Source: Phycisphaerae bacterium
Lineage (GTDB): Bacteria; Planctomycetota; Phycisphaerae; UBA1845
Length of the DNA stretch: 64,000 nucleotides
Direction of reading: 5' to 3'
Assembly: GCA_029260075.1 (NCBI GenBank)
Contig: JAJDDY010000061.1
Coordinates: forward strand, 1 to 64,000
A program made the translations under genes and the position numbers. A model generated the notes under the pieces. It saw only the letters and a list, made by a program, of their open reading frames with translations, had not been told where the DNA came from and made no database searches. Below are positions 36,315 to 45,551 of this stretch, in pieces. How positions within the stretch are numbered: the first letter of the stretch is position 1; every line of letters begins with the position of its first letter.

Positions 36315-38135
36315 ATGAATACGAGAAACTATCGGGGTATCGCGGCGATGGCCGTGTGCCTGTTGGCTGCGCCGGCGATTCAGCCGCAAACCGCACTGGC
36401 GATCGAGTCGCCCTCCGCCGCCGGCGTCAAGCCGACGGAGGTCGTGCTCGACAATGGGCTGACTCTTCTGCTCGTGGAGCGGCGCGACCAACCGGTTGTG
36501 GCGGCGGGCATGTTCTTTGATGTTGGCGGTGTCAACGATCCACGCGGGAAAAGCGGAATCGCCCATCTGTTCGAGCACATGTTGTTCAAAGGATCGAGTG
36601 TGGTCGGCACGAAAGACTTCGACGCGGAGCGTCCGTTCATCGAACAGCAGGACCACCTTCGTCGTGACATGATTGCCGAAATGAACCGGATGCGCGTCAT
36701 GAAGCGCCGCGGTGAAATCACCGACGTGCTCGATCCGACGCAGTGGACGAGCAAGTACACGGGCATGAAGAAGCAGTACGACCAGCTCGTCCAATCCGAG
36801 CGGGAGTACGTCGTCAACAACGAACTCTTCAATCTGTACACCACCAACGGCGGCGCAGGGCTCAACGCCGGTACAATGGAAGACCTCACGATGTATTTCG
36901 TGCAGCTTCCTTCCAACAAACTGGAGCTGTTTTTCTGGCTCGAAGCCGATCGCATGTCGAACGGCATCATGCGTGAATTCTACGTCGAGCGATTCAACGT
37001 CCGCGAAGAGCGGCGCCTTCGCGTCGAAAGCACACCCACGGGCAAGTACGACGAAGCGTTCAATTCGCTTTTTTGGCAGTCACACCCGTACGGCATTCCG
37101 GTCATCGGTTGGCCGTCCGAGGTCGAATCGATTAGTCGCGATGACGTGCGTGATTTTTACAAGATTTATTACGCACCCAACAACGTCAAGGTCGTGATCG
37201 TCGGTGATTTTGATACCGACGAGACAATTGCGATGGCGAAGAATTACTTCGGGTCGATTCCGCGCGGAACGCGAGCGCCGGACCCGGTGATCACCGAAGA
37301 GCCGAAACCGATCGCCGAGCGTCGCCTGAGCGCCGAAGCCGATACCAACCCGCGTGTGCGGCTGCGGTATCACAGCGTCGCAATGGGTCACACCGACGAA
37401 GCCGCATTGAACGTGCTCTCCGGTCTGCTCTCAGGCAAGACGGGGCGTCTGTTCAAGAGGTTGATCACATCCGAGGACGTGGCCATCGGAAGGCCCCAGG
37501 CCGGAAACAACAGCCGTAAGTACGCCGGCTCCTTTGAGATCAACGTGACGGTCAAGGAAGGCCACACGCCGGAGGAGGTCGAGGGAATCGTTCTAGAGGA
37601 GATCGACAAGCTTCGCGAAGGCGACATTTCCGATCGCGAATTGCAGAAGGTCAAGAATCAGGTGCTCGCGTCGTCCGTACGCCGGGTGAAGAGCAACATG
37701 GGACTGATGTTTCAACTCGGGCTATACGACACGTGGTACGACTGGAGCTACATCAACACCGGTCCGAAGCGCATGCTGGAAGTAACGACCAACGACGTAC
37801 ACCGCGTGGTCAAGGAATTCTTCAATCCCAAGACGCGTACGGTAGCCATCTATCGAACCAAGAAGAAGGATGATGACGTCGGTGCCGGAGATGCGGAGCT
37901 GACGGCGTTTCTGGCCAGCGTGCCCGTCGAGCAGCGCGATCAGACGAAAATGATGATCGCCCAGATCGAGAAGATGAGCGAAGGGTTCAAGCTGCAACAG
38001 ATGGTGGGCATGATGGAGCAGGGTCTTGATTCCGACAAGATTTCAGAAGAACAAAGCAACGTCATGAAATACATGCTAAAAGTCGCCAAGAAGCGTCTGG
38101 CTGAGTTGACCTCGGCGAACAAGGAGTCTGACTAA
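36315..38135 (+). CDS. M16-family zinc protease (catalytic partner)
   Basis: 606 residues from the ATG at 36315 with AGGAG at 36303-36307. An N-terminal signal peptide is visible (residues 1-32, hydrophobic core AVCLLAAPAIQ). The insulinase-type inverted zinc motif HxxEH is intact in HLFEHMLFKGS (near residue 91), and the third-ligand region EERRLRVES lies downstream. Two M16 domains follow in order. It probably degrades or processes peptides in the periplasm. The next gene, an M16-like protein without the zinc motif, starts one base after the stop, so the two look like a catalytic and a non-catalytic subunit pair, as in the mitochondrial processing peptidase. Confidence 0.9.
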   Translation: MNTRNYRGIAAMAVCLLAAPAIQPQTALAIESPSAAGVKPTEVVLDNGLTLLLVERRDQPVVAAGMFFDVGGVNDPRGKSGIAHLFEHMLFKGSSVVGTKDFDAERPFIEQQDHLRRDMIAEMNRMRVMKRRGEITDVLDPTQWTSKYTGMKKQYDQLVQSEREYVVNNELFNLYTTNGGAGLNAGTMEDLTMYFVQLPSNKLELFFWLEADRMSNGIMREFYVERFNVREERRLRVESTPTGKYDEAFNSLFWQSHPYGIPVIGWPSEVESISRDDVRDFYKIYYAPNNVKVVIVGDFDTDETIAMAKNYFGSIPRGTRAPDPVITEEPKPIAERRLSAEADTNPRVRLRYHSVAMGHTDEAALNVLSGLLSGKTGRLFKRLITSEDVAIGRPQAGNNSRKYAGSFEINVTVKEGHTPEEVEGIVLEEIDKLREGDISDRELQKVKNQVLASSVRRVKSNMGLMFQLGLYDTWYDWSYINTGPKRMLEVTTNDVHRVVKEFFNPKTRTVAIYRTKKKDDDVGAGDAELTAFLASVPVEQRDQTKMMIAQIEKMSEGFKLQQMVGMMEQGLDSDKISEEQSNVMKYMLKVAKKRLAELTSANKESD

Positions 38136-38136
38136 T

Positions 38137-39618
38137 ATGCACGCCCTATCCAAGATATTCGTAGTGTCGCTACCGCTGTGCGTCGCCGTGCAAGGGGTCG
38201 CAGCTCAAAAGCCCAAAGCCGACCACCCCAAGAACATCGTCTACCCCAAGCTTGACTTCAAGCTGCCGCCGCCGTCCCAGTTCCGCGAGGTGCTATCGAA
38301 CGGTATGGTCGTTTTCATCGCCAAAGACCGCATGCTGCCCACGTTCGATCTGTCGATCACGCTGCGTACCGGGTCAGCCGTCGAACCGGTCGACAAAATC
38401 GGCCTCGCGGAGTTGATGGGCGAGCAAATGCGCGACGGTGGAACGAAGAACCTCACCCCTGCCGAGCTCGACGAAGAGGTCGAGTTCTTGGCGGCGTCCC
38501 TGTCCACCAACATCGGCGAGACGCGCGGGCGGGTCGGCTTGTCCTGCCTGTCCAAAGACATCGACGAGGGACTACGCCTGCTTATCGACGTCGTTCGATA
38601 CCCGAGCTTCGATAAGGAACGGTTCCGTCTGGCCAAGGAACGTCGCGTGCAGAACATCAAGCGCCGCAACGACTCCACGAACTCCATATCAGGAATCGAG
38701 TGGGGGTTCCTGATGAGCGGCGAGGACCACTACTCGAACCGATACCCTTCGACCAAGTCGCTCAACGCCATCACCCGCGATGACATGTTCGCGTTCCACA
38801 AGAAGTACGTACACCCCGCCAACATGCTGGTTACCGTGACCGGCGACTTCGATCGCACCGAAATGCTTCGCAAACTGGAAGGCGTGTTCGGTGATTGGCC
38901 GGTGGGCGAAACGGGACCGACTACGTTCCCCGCACCGAACTACACCCCGAAGCCGGGCGTCTATCTGCTGAACAAAGAAGGCGTCAATCAGGGGCGCGTG
39001 GCGATCGGCCATCGGTCCATCAAACGCGGTTCTCCGGACGAGTTTCCGCTGATGGTCATGAACGGCATCTTGGGCGCGTCTGGGTTCCGCTCGCGGCTCG
39101 TTGCAAGGGTTCGTTCCGACGAAGGTCTTGCATACAACACCGGTAGCCGCTTCAGCCAGGGAACGTACTTCCCTGGCTCGTTCCAATGCTGGTTCCAAAG
39201 CAAGAGCAACTCGTGCGCCTACGCGGCGCGAATCGTTCTCGACGAAATCAATCGATTGCGAACGGAGCTGGTGTCGCAGGAAGACATCGACGACACGGTG
39301 GCCTACAACGTGGAAAGTTTCCCGCAGCGTTTTCAAACGAGGGCGGCGTTGCTGGGAACGTACGCATCGGACGAATACACGGGCAGGAATCCGAAGTATT
39401 GGCTAACGTACACGGACAACCTCAAGCGGGTTACGCGAGAGGACGTACTCCGCGTCGCGAAGAAGTATCTCCACCCCGATCAGCTTGTGATTCTCGGCGT
39501 GGGTGATGCGGATGCGATTTTCACTGGTGGCCACGACAAGGCGCCGAACCTCAAGTTCTCGGAGTTTGGCCACGTAACACGCCTTCCATTGCGTGATCCG
39601 GATACGCTTAGTCGTTGA
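38137..39618 (+). CDS. M16-like protease homologue, probably non-catalytic
   Basis: 493 residues, ATG at 38137, one base after the upstream M16 stop. A signal peptide (residues 1-24, ending VAAQ) is followed by an M16 N-terminal fold (LSNGMVVFIAKDRMLPTFDLSITLRTGSA) and a C-terminal M16 domain. The position of the zinc motif reads LAELMGEQMRDGG, with Glu kept but the His ligands missing, so it should not bind zinc in the standard way. Known M16 pairs (processing peptidase alpha and beta, or PqqL-like systems) combine one active and one inactive chain, which this arrangement resembles. Confidence 0.88.
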   Translation: MHALSKIFVVSLPLCVAVQGVAAQKPKADHPKNIVYPKLDFKLPPPSQFREVLSNGMVVFIAKDRMLPTFDLSITLRTGSAVEPVDKIGLAELMGEQMRDGGTKNLTPAELDEEVEFLAASLSTNIGETRGRVGLSCLSKDIDEGLRLLIDVVRYPSFDKERFRLAKERRVQNIKRRNDSTNSISGIEWGFLMSGEDHYSNRYPSTKSLNAITRDDMFAFHKKYVHPANMLVTVTGDFDRTEMLRKLEGVFGDWPVGETGPTTFPAPNYTPKPGVYLLNKEGVNQGRVAIGHRSIKRGSPDEFPLMVMNGILGASGFRSRLVARVRSDEGLAYNTGSRFSQGTYFPGSFQCWFQSKSNSCAYAARIVLDEINRLRTELVSQEDIDDTVAYNVESFPQRFQTRAALLGTYASDEYTGRNPKYWLTYTDNLKRVTREDVLRVAKKYLHPDQLVILGVGDADAIFTGGHDKAPNLKFSEFGHVTRLPLRDPDTLSR

Positions 39619-39648
39619 ACCGCCGCGTCGCCAAGCGGCGGACGCCCT

Positions 39649-40770
39649 ATGAAATCCGAAGTCATCAAGGTGGAGTCGGGCGGCGCCCATCGTCACGCCG
39701 TAGACCGCGCCGTCGAAGTCATTCGCCGGGGCGGCGTTGTAGCGTTTCCGACCGAAACGGTATACGGCGTGGGCGTGCGCGCAGACCAGCCGGATGCGTT
39801 GGCCCGTCTGCGCGAAGTGAAAAATCGCCCGGTGCGGCAAGCGTTCACGGTTCACGTCGACTCTTTGAAGACCGCCCTGCGTTACGTTCCGGACGCGAGC
39901 GGGCTCACTACACGCCTGATGCGACGGGGTTGGCCCGGTCCCCTCACCCTTCTGCTGCCGGTGAGCGCGACCGGTTTGGATCACATCCGAACAGCGTGGG
40001 GCGCCGACGCCGCAGAGGCCGTGTGCGTCAACGAAACCGTTGGCCTGCGATGCCCTGACGACGCGATGGCGATCGAACTACTGCGCCGTGTGGATGCACC
40101 GGTCGTCGCAGCCAGCGCCAACCTCGCCGGCGAACCAGCCCCGTACTCCGGCGAGGCTGTGGTGGCGCGGTTGTCGGGATCTGTTGACCTCATTCTCGAT
40201 GCTGGAACCACGCGATACGCCAGGTCGTCAACGATTGTGCGGGTGGCCGGTTCGACTTATGATTTTGTTCGCGAAGGCGTATACGACAAAGGAATTGTGA
40301 AGCGATTGGCGACACTCCGGCTCTTATTGGTATGTACCGGCAACACGTGTCGCAGCCCCATGGCCGCAGGTGTAACGATGCGCCTGATGGCTGAGCGATT
40401 GAAATGCGAAGTCAGCGAACTGCCGGATCGCGGCGTTGTGGTCACCTCCGCAGGAATGTCGGGCGGTGGCGGCGGTCCGGCGGAATACGCGGTGACGGTT
40501 ATGGCCAAGCGTGGCGTTGATATTTCGAGCCATTCACCGCAGACACTGACCGAAGCGATGGTGCGCGACGCGGACCACGTCTTCGCGATGACAGGATGGC
40601 ATCGGGATCGGATCGTATCGATGGTCCCTGACGCAGCCGATCGCGTCGCGTTGGTCGTAGACAATTGCGACGTAGACGATCCGATCGGCGGAAGCGAACA
40701 AGCGTATGACGAGTGTGCCCGTATCATTGAAGACGGGCTCCGTGCTAGGCTACGGGAGATTTCGGTATGA
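39649..40770 (+). CDS. fusion of TsaC/Sua5-type L-threonylcarbamoyladenylate synthase and low-molecular-weight protein tyrosine phosphatase
   Basis: 373 residues, ATG at 39649. Residues 1-205 are a YrdC/Sua5 domain (PTETVYGVGVRAD, KNRPVRQAFTVHV, GLRCPDDAMAIELL), which makes the threonylcarbamoyl-AMP used for tRNA t6A by TsaB/TsaD. Residues from about 222 are a LMW-PTP domain with the P-loop CTGNTCRSP (CX5R) and the general-acid DDPIGG near 345. The two functions have no obvious link, so the fusion is notable; the frame is continuous across the junction, so it is not a sequencing error. The stop overlaps the rpiB start by 4 bp (ATGA). Confidence 0.9.
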   Translation: MKSEVIKVESGGAHRHAVDRAVEVIRRGGVVAFPTETVYGVGVRADQPDALARLREVKNRPVRQAFTVHVDSLKTALRYVPDASGLTTRLMRRGWPGPLTLLLPVSATGLDHIRTAWGADAAEAVCVNETVGLRCPDDAMAIELLRRVDAPVVAASANLAGEPAPYSGEAVVARLSGSVDLILDAGTTRYARSSTIVRVAGSTYDFVREGVYDKGIVKRLATLRLLLVCTGNTCRSPMAAGVTMRLMAERLKCEVSELPDRGVVVTSAGMSGGGGGPAEYAVTVMAKRGVDISSHSPQTLTEAMVRDADHVFAMTGWHRDRIVSMVPDAADRVALVVDNCDVDDPIGGSEQAYDECARIIEDGLRARLREISV

Positions 40771-41225
40771 ACGTGGCTCTTTCCAGTGATCACCGCGGTT
40801 ATTCGGCCAAAGAACAGATCAAGTCGTACGTAACGACCAGCGGCCATAACGTGCTGGACTTCGGTTGCGACAGCACCGCCAGTTGCGACTATCCCGAGAC
40901 CGCACTTAAGGGTGCCGAGTCCGTCGCCAGCGGCGAGGCCGATAGGGGCATTCTGTTTTGCGGCACGGGAATCGGCATGTCGATCACCGCGAACAAGGTC
41001 CGTGGTATTCGAGCTGCACTCTGTCACGATGAACTCACCGCCGAGCTGTCCCGCCGCCACAACGACGCCAACGTGCTCTGCCTACCGGCCGACCTCATCG
41101 GTGAAGAGCTGATGCGCCGCGTGGTCGACGTATGGCTTCGCACCGAATACGAAGCAGGGCGTCATCAACGCCGCATCGACAAAATTTCGGCCTTCGAAGA
41201 GAACGGCCAATACAGTAAGAAGTAG
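40767..41225 (+). CDS. rpiB: ribose-5-phosphate isomerase B
   Basis: 152 residues; the ATG overlaps the upstream stop as ATGA, so translation is coupled. RpiB/LacAB fold: SSDHRGYSAKEQIKSYV at the N-terminus, FGCDSTASCDYPETAL near 40 and the active-site loop CGTGIGMSITANKV (residues 66-79, with the proton-transfer Cys66), plus CHDELTAELSRRHNDANVLCL near 86. It interconverts ribose-5-phosphate and ribulose-5-phosphate in the pentose phosphate pathway. The common neighbour of rpiB in many bacteria is a LMW phosphatase, and here that domain is part of the upstream fusion protein. Length is normal. Confidence 0.92.
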   Translation: MNVALSSDHRGYSAKEQIKSYVTTSGHNVLDFGCDSTASCDYPETALKGAESVASGEADRGILFCGTGIGMSITANKVRGIRAALCHDELTAELSRRHNDANVLCLPADLIGEELMRRVVDVWLRTEYEAGRHQRRIDKISAFEENGQYSKK

Positions 41226-41354
41226 TCCAACGATGTGCCTGCGTAGAGTCTTCGACAGCTCTTGACCTACCTTGACAACGCTTCCATGGTTCTCGGCTTT
41301 CTACGCATACCGAGCACACTTCGCAAGCGCGGCGCGTCGTGGGTTGCACCGCCG

Positions 41355-41383
41355 TTGGCGAATCACCGAAACTCCGCTATCAT
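41355..41383 (+). promoter_or_regulatory. sigma-70-like promoter for the M20 peptidase gene
   Basis: TTGGCG at 41355-41360, 17-base spacer, TATCAT at 41378-41383, about 105 bases before the chosen GTG start. Confidence 0.4.
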
Positions 41384-41486
41384 TCTTTCTTCGGTCACCA
41401 CTGCTTTGGTGTAGACCACTTGGCCCAAGCCGTTGTCAGACACTTTCCGCGAACGACGAAACGTTCCGATTATTGGGGGTTCCCAC

Positions 41487-42860
41487 GTGATCGATCAAGT
41501 TATTGCTCGGATAGACGCCAACAAAGATGCTAACGTCGACCGCCTGAAAGATCTGCTCCGGATCCCATGCATCTCGACCGACCCCGCCAGAGGTCAAGAT
41601 ATGCAGCGGGGTGCCCAGTGGGTTCAAGATCTCTTTGTAAGTTGCGGAGTGGAGAGTCGAATCGTCGAGACCAAGGGGCACGCATGCGTCCTTGCCGACA
41701 CCGGTCCGGTGTCGGGCGATGGGCCGACCGTGCTCGTGTATGGCCACTACGACGTGCAACCAACGGGCGACCCGGCGCTTTGGGATTCCCCCGCGTTCGA
41801 GCCGACCGTTCGCGACTGTATCTTGTTTGCCCGAGGGTCAGCCGACGACAAGGGTCAGGCACTGACGCATTTGCTTGCCTTGGAAGCGTGGAGACACGTA
41901 GCCGGCGGAACACCGATTCGCGTGAAGTACATCATCGAGGGTGAAGAGGAAATCGGTTCGCCGAATCTGGAGAAGATCCTTCGAGACCACCGCGACGAGT
42001 TGGCGTGCGACTATGTGGTCATTTCGGATACGCCGAAGTTCGACGCGAACACCCCGGCGATCACGTATGGCACGAAGGGCATGATCTACAAAGAAATCAT
42101 CGTAACGGGTCCGAAGCAGAACCTGCACAGCGGCTCGTTCGGCGGCACCATCACCAACCCGGGCAATGCACTGGCTTCGATTCTCGCGTCGTTGCGTGAC
42201 GCCGACAACCGCGTCACGATTCCAGGCTATTACGACGACGTCCGCGACGTGACGGCTGAGGATAGAGGACGACTTGCCGCCCTACCGTTCGATGAGACTG
42301 AATTTCGAGATTCCATGGACGTAGCGTCGCTGGAAGGCGAGCGTCAATACAGCACGCTGGAACGTCGCTGGTTCCGCCCGACGCTTGATGTCAACGGGCT
42401 ACACGGCGGGTTCACCGGCGAAGGCGCGTCGACGGTCATTCCCGCCACGGTGATGGCCAAAGTGTCGATGCGCATCGTGCCGGATCAGGATCCCGACCGG
42501 ATATCGAAGTCCTTCGACGAAGCCATACACGCTGCGACACCGCCCGGCGTTCGCGTTGAGATTATGGAGCACGCACGCTGCGGCGCCTACGTCAGCCCGA
42601 TCGATTCCCCAGGAATGAACGCCGCCGTCGCAGCCGTGGAAGCCGGCTTCGGCAAACGCCCCGTGTTCACCCGGGAAGGCGGGAGTCTACCGATCCTCCC
42701 GCTCTTCAGGGATTTGCTGGGCGCTGAGTCGATCATGATCGGGTTCTGCACGCCAGACTGCAACGCCCACGGTCCCAACGAGTTCTTCGCCCTATCCGAC
42801 TTCCACAACGGAACAAAAACCGCCGCCCATTTCCTCGATAAGCTCGCGCACGCTGGCTAG
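41487..42860 (+). CDS. M20-family dipeptidase-like metallohydrolase
   Basis: 457 residues from a GTG at 41487 with a GGGGG stretch just upstream; a TTG at 41433 would add 18 residues that do not fit the family start. Metal-ligand motifs occur in order: VYGHYDVQPTG (about 86), ARGSADDKGQ (about 116), EGEEEIGSP (about 151, with the catalytic Glu), SDTPKFDA (about 181) and the C-terminal CNAHGPNE (about 430). A dimerisation lid domain lies between 190 and 310. The branch is that of dipeptidases and ArgE/DapE-like enzymes, so di- or aminoacyl substrates are likely but not fixed. A repeat spacer follows. Confidence 0.88.
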   Translation: MIDQVIARIDANKDANVDRLKDLLRIPCISTDPARGQDMQRGAQWVQDLFVSCGVESRIVETKGHACVLADTGPVSGDGPTVLVYGHYDVQPTGDPALWDSPAFEPTVRDCILFARGSADDKGQALTHLLALEAWRHVAGGTPIRVKYIIEGEEEIGSPNLEKILRDHRDELACDYVVISDTPKFDANTPAITYGTKGMIYKEIIVTGPKQNLHSGSFGGTITNPGNALASILASLRDADNRVTIPGYYDDVRDVTAEDRGRLAALPFDETEFRDSMDVASLEGERQYSTLERRWFRPTLDVNGLHGGFTGEGASTVIPATVMAKVSMRIVPDQDPDRISKSFDEAIHAATPPGVRVEIMEHARCGAYVSPIDSPGMNAAVAAVEAGFGKRPVFTREGGSLPILPLFRDLLGAESIMIGFCTPDCNAHGPNEFFALSDFHNGTKTAAHFLDKLAHAG

Positions 42861-42878
42861 TGCTTTGTCACAGCTAGA

Positions 42879-42989
42879 CTGACGGGTTGACCGAACCGCG
42901 ACCGTAAGGAAGCGGACGATTGAAAGCATCTCGCGACAGCTCGAAAACGCTCCGTCGCGGTCGCGGATCGGATCGGACGAACCCGTCAG
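42879..42989. repeat. long inverted repeat with family D core (MITE-like)
   Basis: The outer ends CTGACGGGTT (42879) and AACCCGTCAG (42989) are exact reverse complements, and the inner arms are the family D sequences (CCGAACCGCGACCGTAAGGA and its mate CGCGGTCGCGGATCGG). The 111-bp unit has no ORF, so it resembles a miniature element rather than a gene. Confidence 0.75.
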
Positions 42990-43064
42990 ATAATGCATGA
43001 CAAGCGGTAGCGTCGCACTTGATCTATAGGTTGCCCGGCCTTTGACGTCGGTGTAGCCTACCGC

Positions 43065-44591
43065 ATGCACATGATCACGATTCTTGCGTTCGCGCTGCTT
43101 TTTTGGCACGCGGAGCAGCCCACGCGCTGGCTGATTGTCGGTGAGCACGATGTTTTTTTTACGCTGCTGATCGTGATTATTCAGCCGCCCCTGTTGTGGA
43201 TTACGTCGACGCTGGCCGCAACACGATCCATTCGCCTGCTTGAAGAGAACGACAGTTCGCGGCAGCGCGCCCAACTCATGCACCACCGCGTTGCACTGGT
43301 GCTGCGCATCGCGGCGCTCTGCGGTCTCGCTGCCGCCATCAAGCTCACGAACTGGCCGACGTGGTTCGCGTGGGGTCGCGTGTCTCCGGTGCTTCAAATC
43401 TTTGGTGACCTGATCATCCTGTCGCCGTTCGTGGTGAATCTTATCGCAATCTGGTGCGGAGCGCACCGTCTGGAACAGGCAATTCACGAAGACTGCCTGA
43501 CCAAAGCCCCGCCGACGGATGGTAATCGCAAGACATGGAACCTGCGCTCGTACGTGGGTTTCAACCTGCGCCATCAAGTGTTCGTCGTGGCCGTGCCACT
43601 TGTCTTGATTCTCCTCGCGTCCAACCTGACTCGAGGCTACGCACGATCGCTCCAACTCACGTTCAATCGTGCGTGGGCGCCGGATGCAGTCTTGGGTCTT
43701 TCGGCGGTGGTGGTTTTTGTGTTCGCCCCCCTGCTCATCTGCCGCGTGTGGCGTACCGGTCGGTTGGAAGAGGGTGAATTGCGTCAGCGGTTGGATTTGC
43801 TGTGTGACCGAATCGGACTCAAGTGTCGCGACATCCTGATCTGGTACAGCGACGGTATGGCGATCAACGCCGCAGTCATGGGTGTCTTCGCACCGCTGCG
43901 ATATGTCTTGCTGTCCGACGCCTTGCTCGACACGATGACACCGCCGCAAATCGAAGCCGTCTTCGGTCACGAAGCCGGGCACGTCAAGAAACGCCACATA
44001 CAACATTTCCTCGTCTTTGCCTTCGTCGGGTGGTTGCTGGTCGCAGCCATCATGGAACTCATGGCGCGGTGGTGGGTCGCGTCACCGCAAATCGGTGGGG
44101 ACTCGGTTTGGGTCGTTCGCGTAGTCGGCGTTGCGGCTACGGTCGCTTTTTGGGGATTGGGGTTCGGTTGGGTCTCGCGACGCTTCGAGCGTGAAGCCGA
44201 CACTTATGGCGCTCAATGCGTCACGCCAGACGCGGACGGATGCCATCAACCATGCAGCGTCCATCCGGAGAACGGCCCGGAACGCAAAGGTACACATCGA
44301 GTCTGCACGACCGGCGCAGCCATATTCGCCTCGGCGCTGGATCGCGTAGCTGTGCTCAACGGCATACCGCACGAAGAACGTAGCTGGCGCCACTCGTCCA
44401 TCGGCAGTCGCATTCGCTTCTTGACCTCACTAAGTGGCGATCCGACGCGCGCGGAAAGATTTCACAGGTTGGTGCATCGGATACGCCGTGGGTTGGTCGC
44501 GGCGGCGCTTATCGGCTCGGCCGGTTCGGTGTACTATTGGTCGGTCGTTGAGCGTCCGGCGCTTCTGGCGTTGCAGAGCATGGGTGGTTGA
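43065..44591 (+). CDS. M48-family integral-membrane metallopeptidase (Ste24-like)
   Basis: 508 residues, ATG at 43065 (a second ATG two codons on). The N-terminal 230 residues carry several hydrophobic segments consistent with membrane helices. The zinc motif HEAGH lies near residue 302 (VFGHEAGHVKKRH), and the third ligand is in FEREADTYGA near 377, matching M48 Ste24/HtpX peptidases. A Cys-rich insert follows (CVTPDADGCHQPC). These enzymes process or degrade membrane proteins in stress responses. The C-terminus has one more hydrophobic segment (LVAAALIGSAGSVYYW). FolD follows 33 bp downstream, which could be fortuitous. Confidence 0.9.
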   Translation: MHMITILAFALLFWHAEQPTRWLIVGEHDVFFTLLIVIIQPPLLWITSTLAATRSIRLLEENDSSRQRAQLMHHRVALVLRIAALCGLAAAIKLTNWPTWFAWGRVSPVLQIFGDLIILSPFVVNLIAIWCGAHRLEQAIHEDCLTKAPPTDGNRKTWNLRSYVGFNLRHQVFVVAVPLVLILLASNLTRGYARSLQLTFNRAWAPDAVLGLSAVVVFVFAPLLICRVWRTGRLEEGELRQRLDLLCDRIGLKCRDILIWYSDGMAINAAVMGVFAPLRYVLLSDALLDTMTPPQIEAVFGHEAGHVKKRHIQHFLVFAFVGWLLVAAIMELMARWWVASPQIGGDSVWVVRVVGVAATVAFWGLGFGWVSRRFEREADTYGAQCVTPDADGCHQPCSVHPENGPERKGTHRVCTTGAAIFASALDRVAVLNGIPHEERSWRHSSIGSRIRFLTSLSGDPTRAERFHRLVHRIRRGLVAAALIGSAGSVYYWSVVERPALLALQSMGG

Positions 44592-44624
44592 TCGTACCGC
44601 TTCAGCGTGACGAGGTTTTGAATA

Positions 44625-45524
44625 ATGGCGGATTTGATGACGGGTGCAGCAATTATCGACGGGCGGGCACTGGCACGGCGGATCAAACAACAAGCCGTCG
44701 AGCGGGTACAAGCCCTGGGCAATCGCGGCGTAACCGTAAGCCTTGACGTCGTCATGGTGGGGTCGTCCGAAGCCGGGGAAATCTACGCCCGGTCGCAGCG
44801 CAAAAGGTGCCAAGATATTGGCATCGATTACCACCTCCACACTCTGCCTGACGAATCGACTGAATCGGAAATTCGCACGTTGATCCGTCAACTCAACGCC
44901 GACACCGCGGTCACGGGTATTCTCCTAAACCTGCCGTTGCCAAGCGGAATCGATACGGCGGCCATGCAGTATTGCATCGATCCATACAAGGATGTCGAAG
45001 GCGTCAACCCAGCCAACATCGGGCTGCTGTTCTACGGCAGTCCGATTATCGCACCTTGCACAGCGCTCGCGGTGATGGAGATTCTCCAGGACGCCCAAGT
45101 CGACCCGCGCGGGCTCGACGCGGTTGTCGTCGGGCAAGGTGCGATTGCTGGAAAACCAATTTCCCTCTTCCTGCTTCACGAGATGGCCACCGTCACATGT
45201 TGCCACGTGGCTACACGTGACTTGCTCGAACACACGCGCCACGCCGACGTACTCGTGGTGGCGGTCGGCAAGGCTGGACTCATTCGCGCCGAGCACGTGA
45301 AACCCGGCGCCCTGGTTATCGACGTGGGCATCAATTCCGTGGTGGAACCCGATGGGACGCGCCGGATTGTCGGCGACGTGGCGTTTGACGAAGTGCGTGA
45401 GGTGGCCGGTGTGATTACGCCGGTTCCCGGCGGTGTGGGTCCGGTGACGGTTTCGATCTTGTTGCGCAGCGCAGCCGACGCCGCCGCCAAGCAACTGGCC
45501 ACGCCGAGACGGTTGGACAGTTGA
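44625..45524 (+). CDS. folD: bifunctional methylene-THF dehydrogenase/methenyl-THF cyclohydrolase
   Basis: 299 residues, ATG at 44625 with GAGG upstream. The catalytic Lys/Tyr region reads [21 protein letters not shown], the substrate motif is [11 protein letters not shown] and [15 protein letters not shown] follows. The NADP-binding loop is [17 protein letters not shown] (about residue 166) and the C-terminal [11 protein letters not shown] is the classic FolD ending. It makes 10-formyl-THF precursors for purine and formyl-Met synthesis and interconverts the one-carbon pool that also receives the FtcD product. Length (280-300) is normal. Confidence 0.95.
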   Translation: MADLMTGAAIIDGRALARRIKQQAVERVQALGNRGVTVSLDVVMVGSSEAGEIYARSQRKRCQDIGIDYHLHTLPDESTESEIRTLIRQLNADTAVTGILLNLPLPSGIDTAAMQYCIDPYKDVEGVNPANIGLLFYGSPIIAPCTALAVMEILQDAQVDPRGLDAVVVGQGAIAGKPISLFLLHEMATVTCCHVATRDLLEHTRHADVLVVAVGKAGLIRAEHVKPGALVIDVGINSVVEPDGTRRIVGDVAFDEVREVAGVITPVPGGVGPVTVSILLRSAADAAAKQLATPRRLDS

Positions 45525-45551
45525 TGCCGCAGTCGTCGGAGCAACGTGTGG

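Noticed and set aside
42792-44006. 404-codon minus-strand ORF opposite the M48 protease
   Set aside because: Overlaps the clearly recognisable M48 gene with HEAGH motif; no family similarity and no spacing that suggests a gene.
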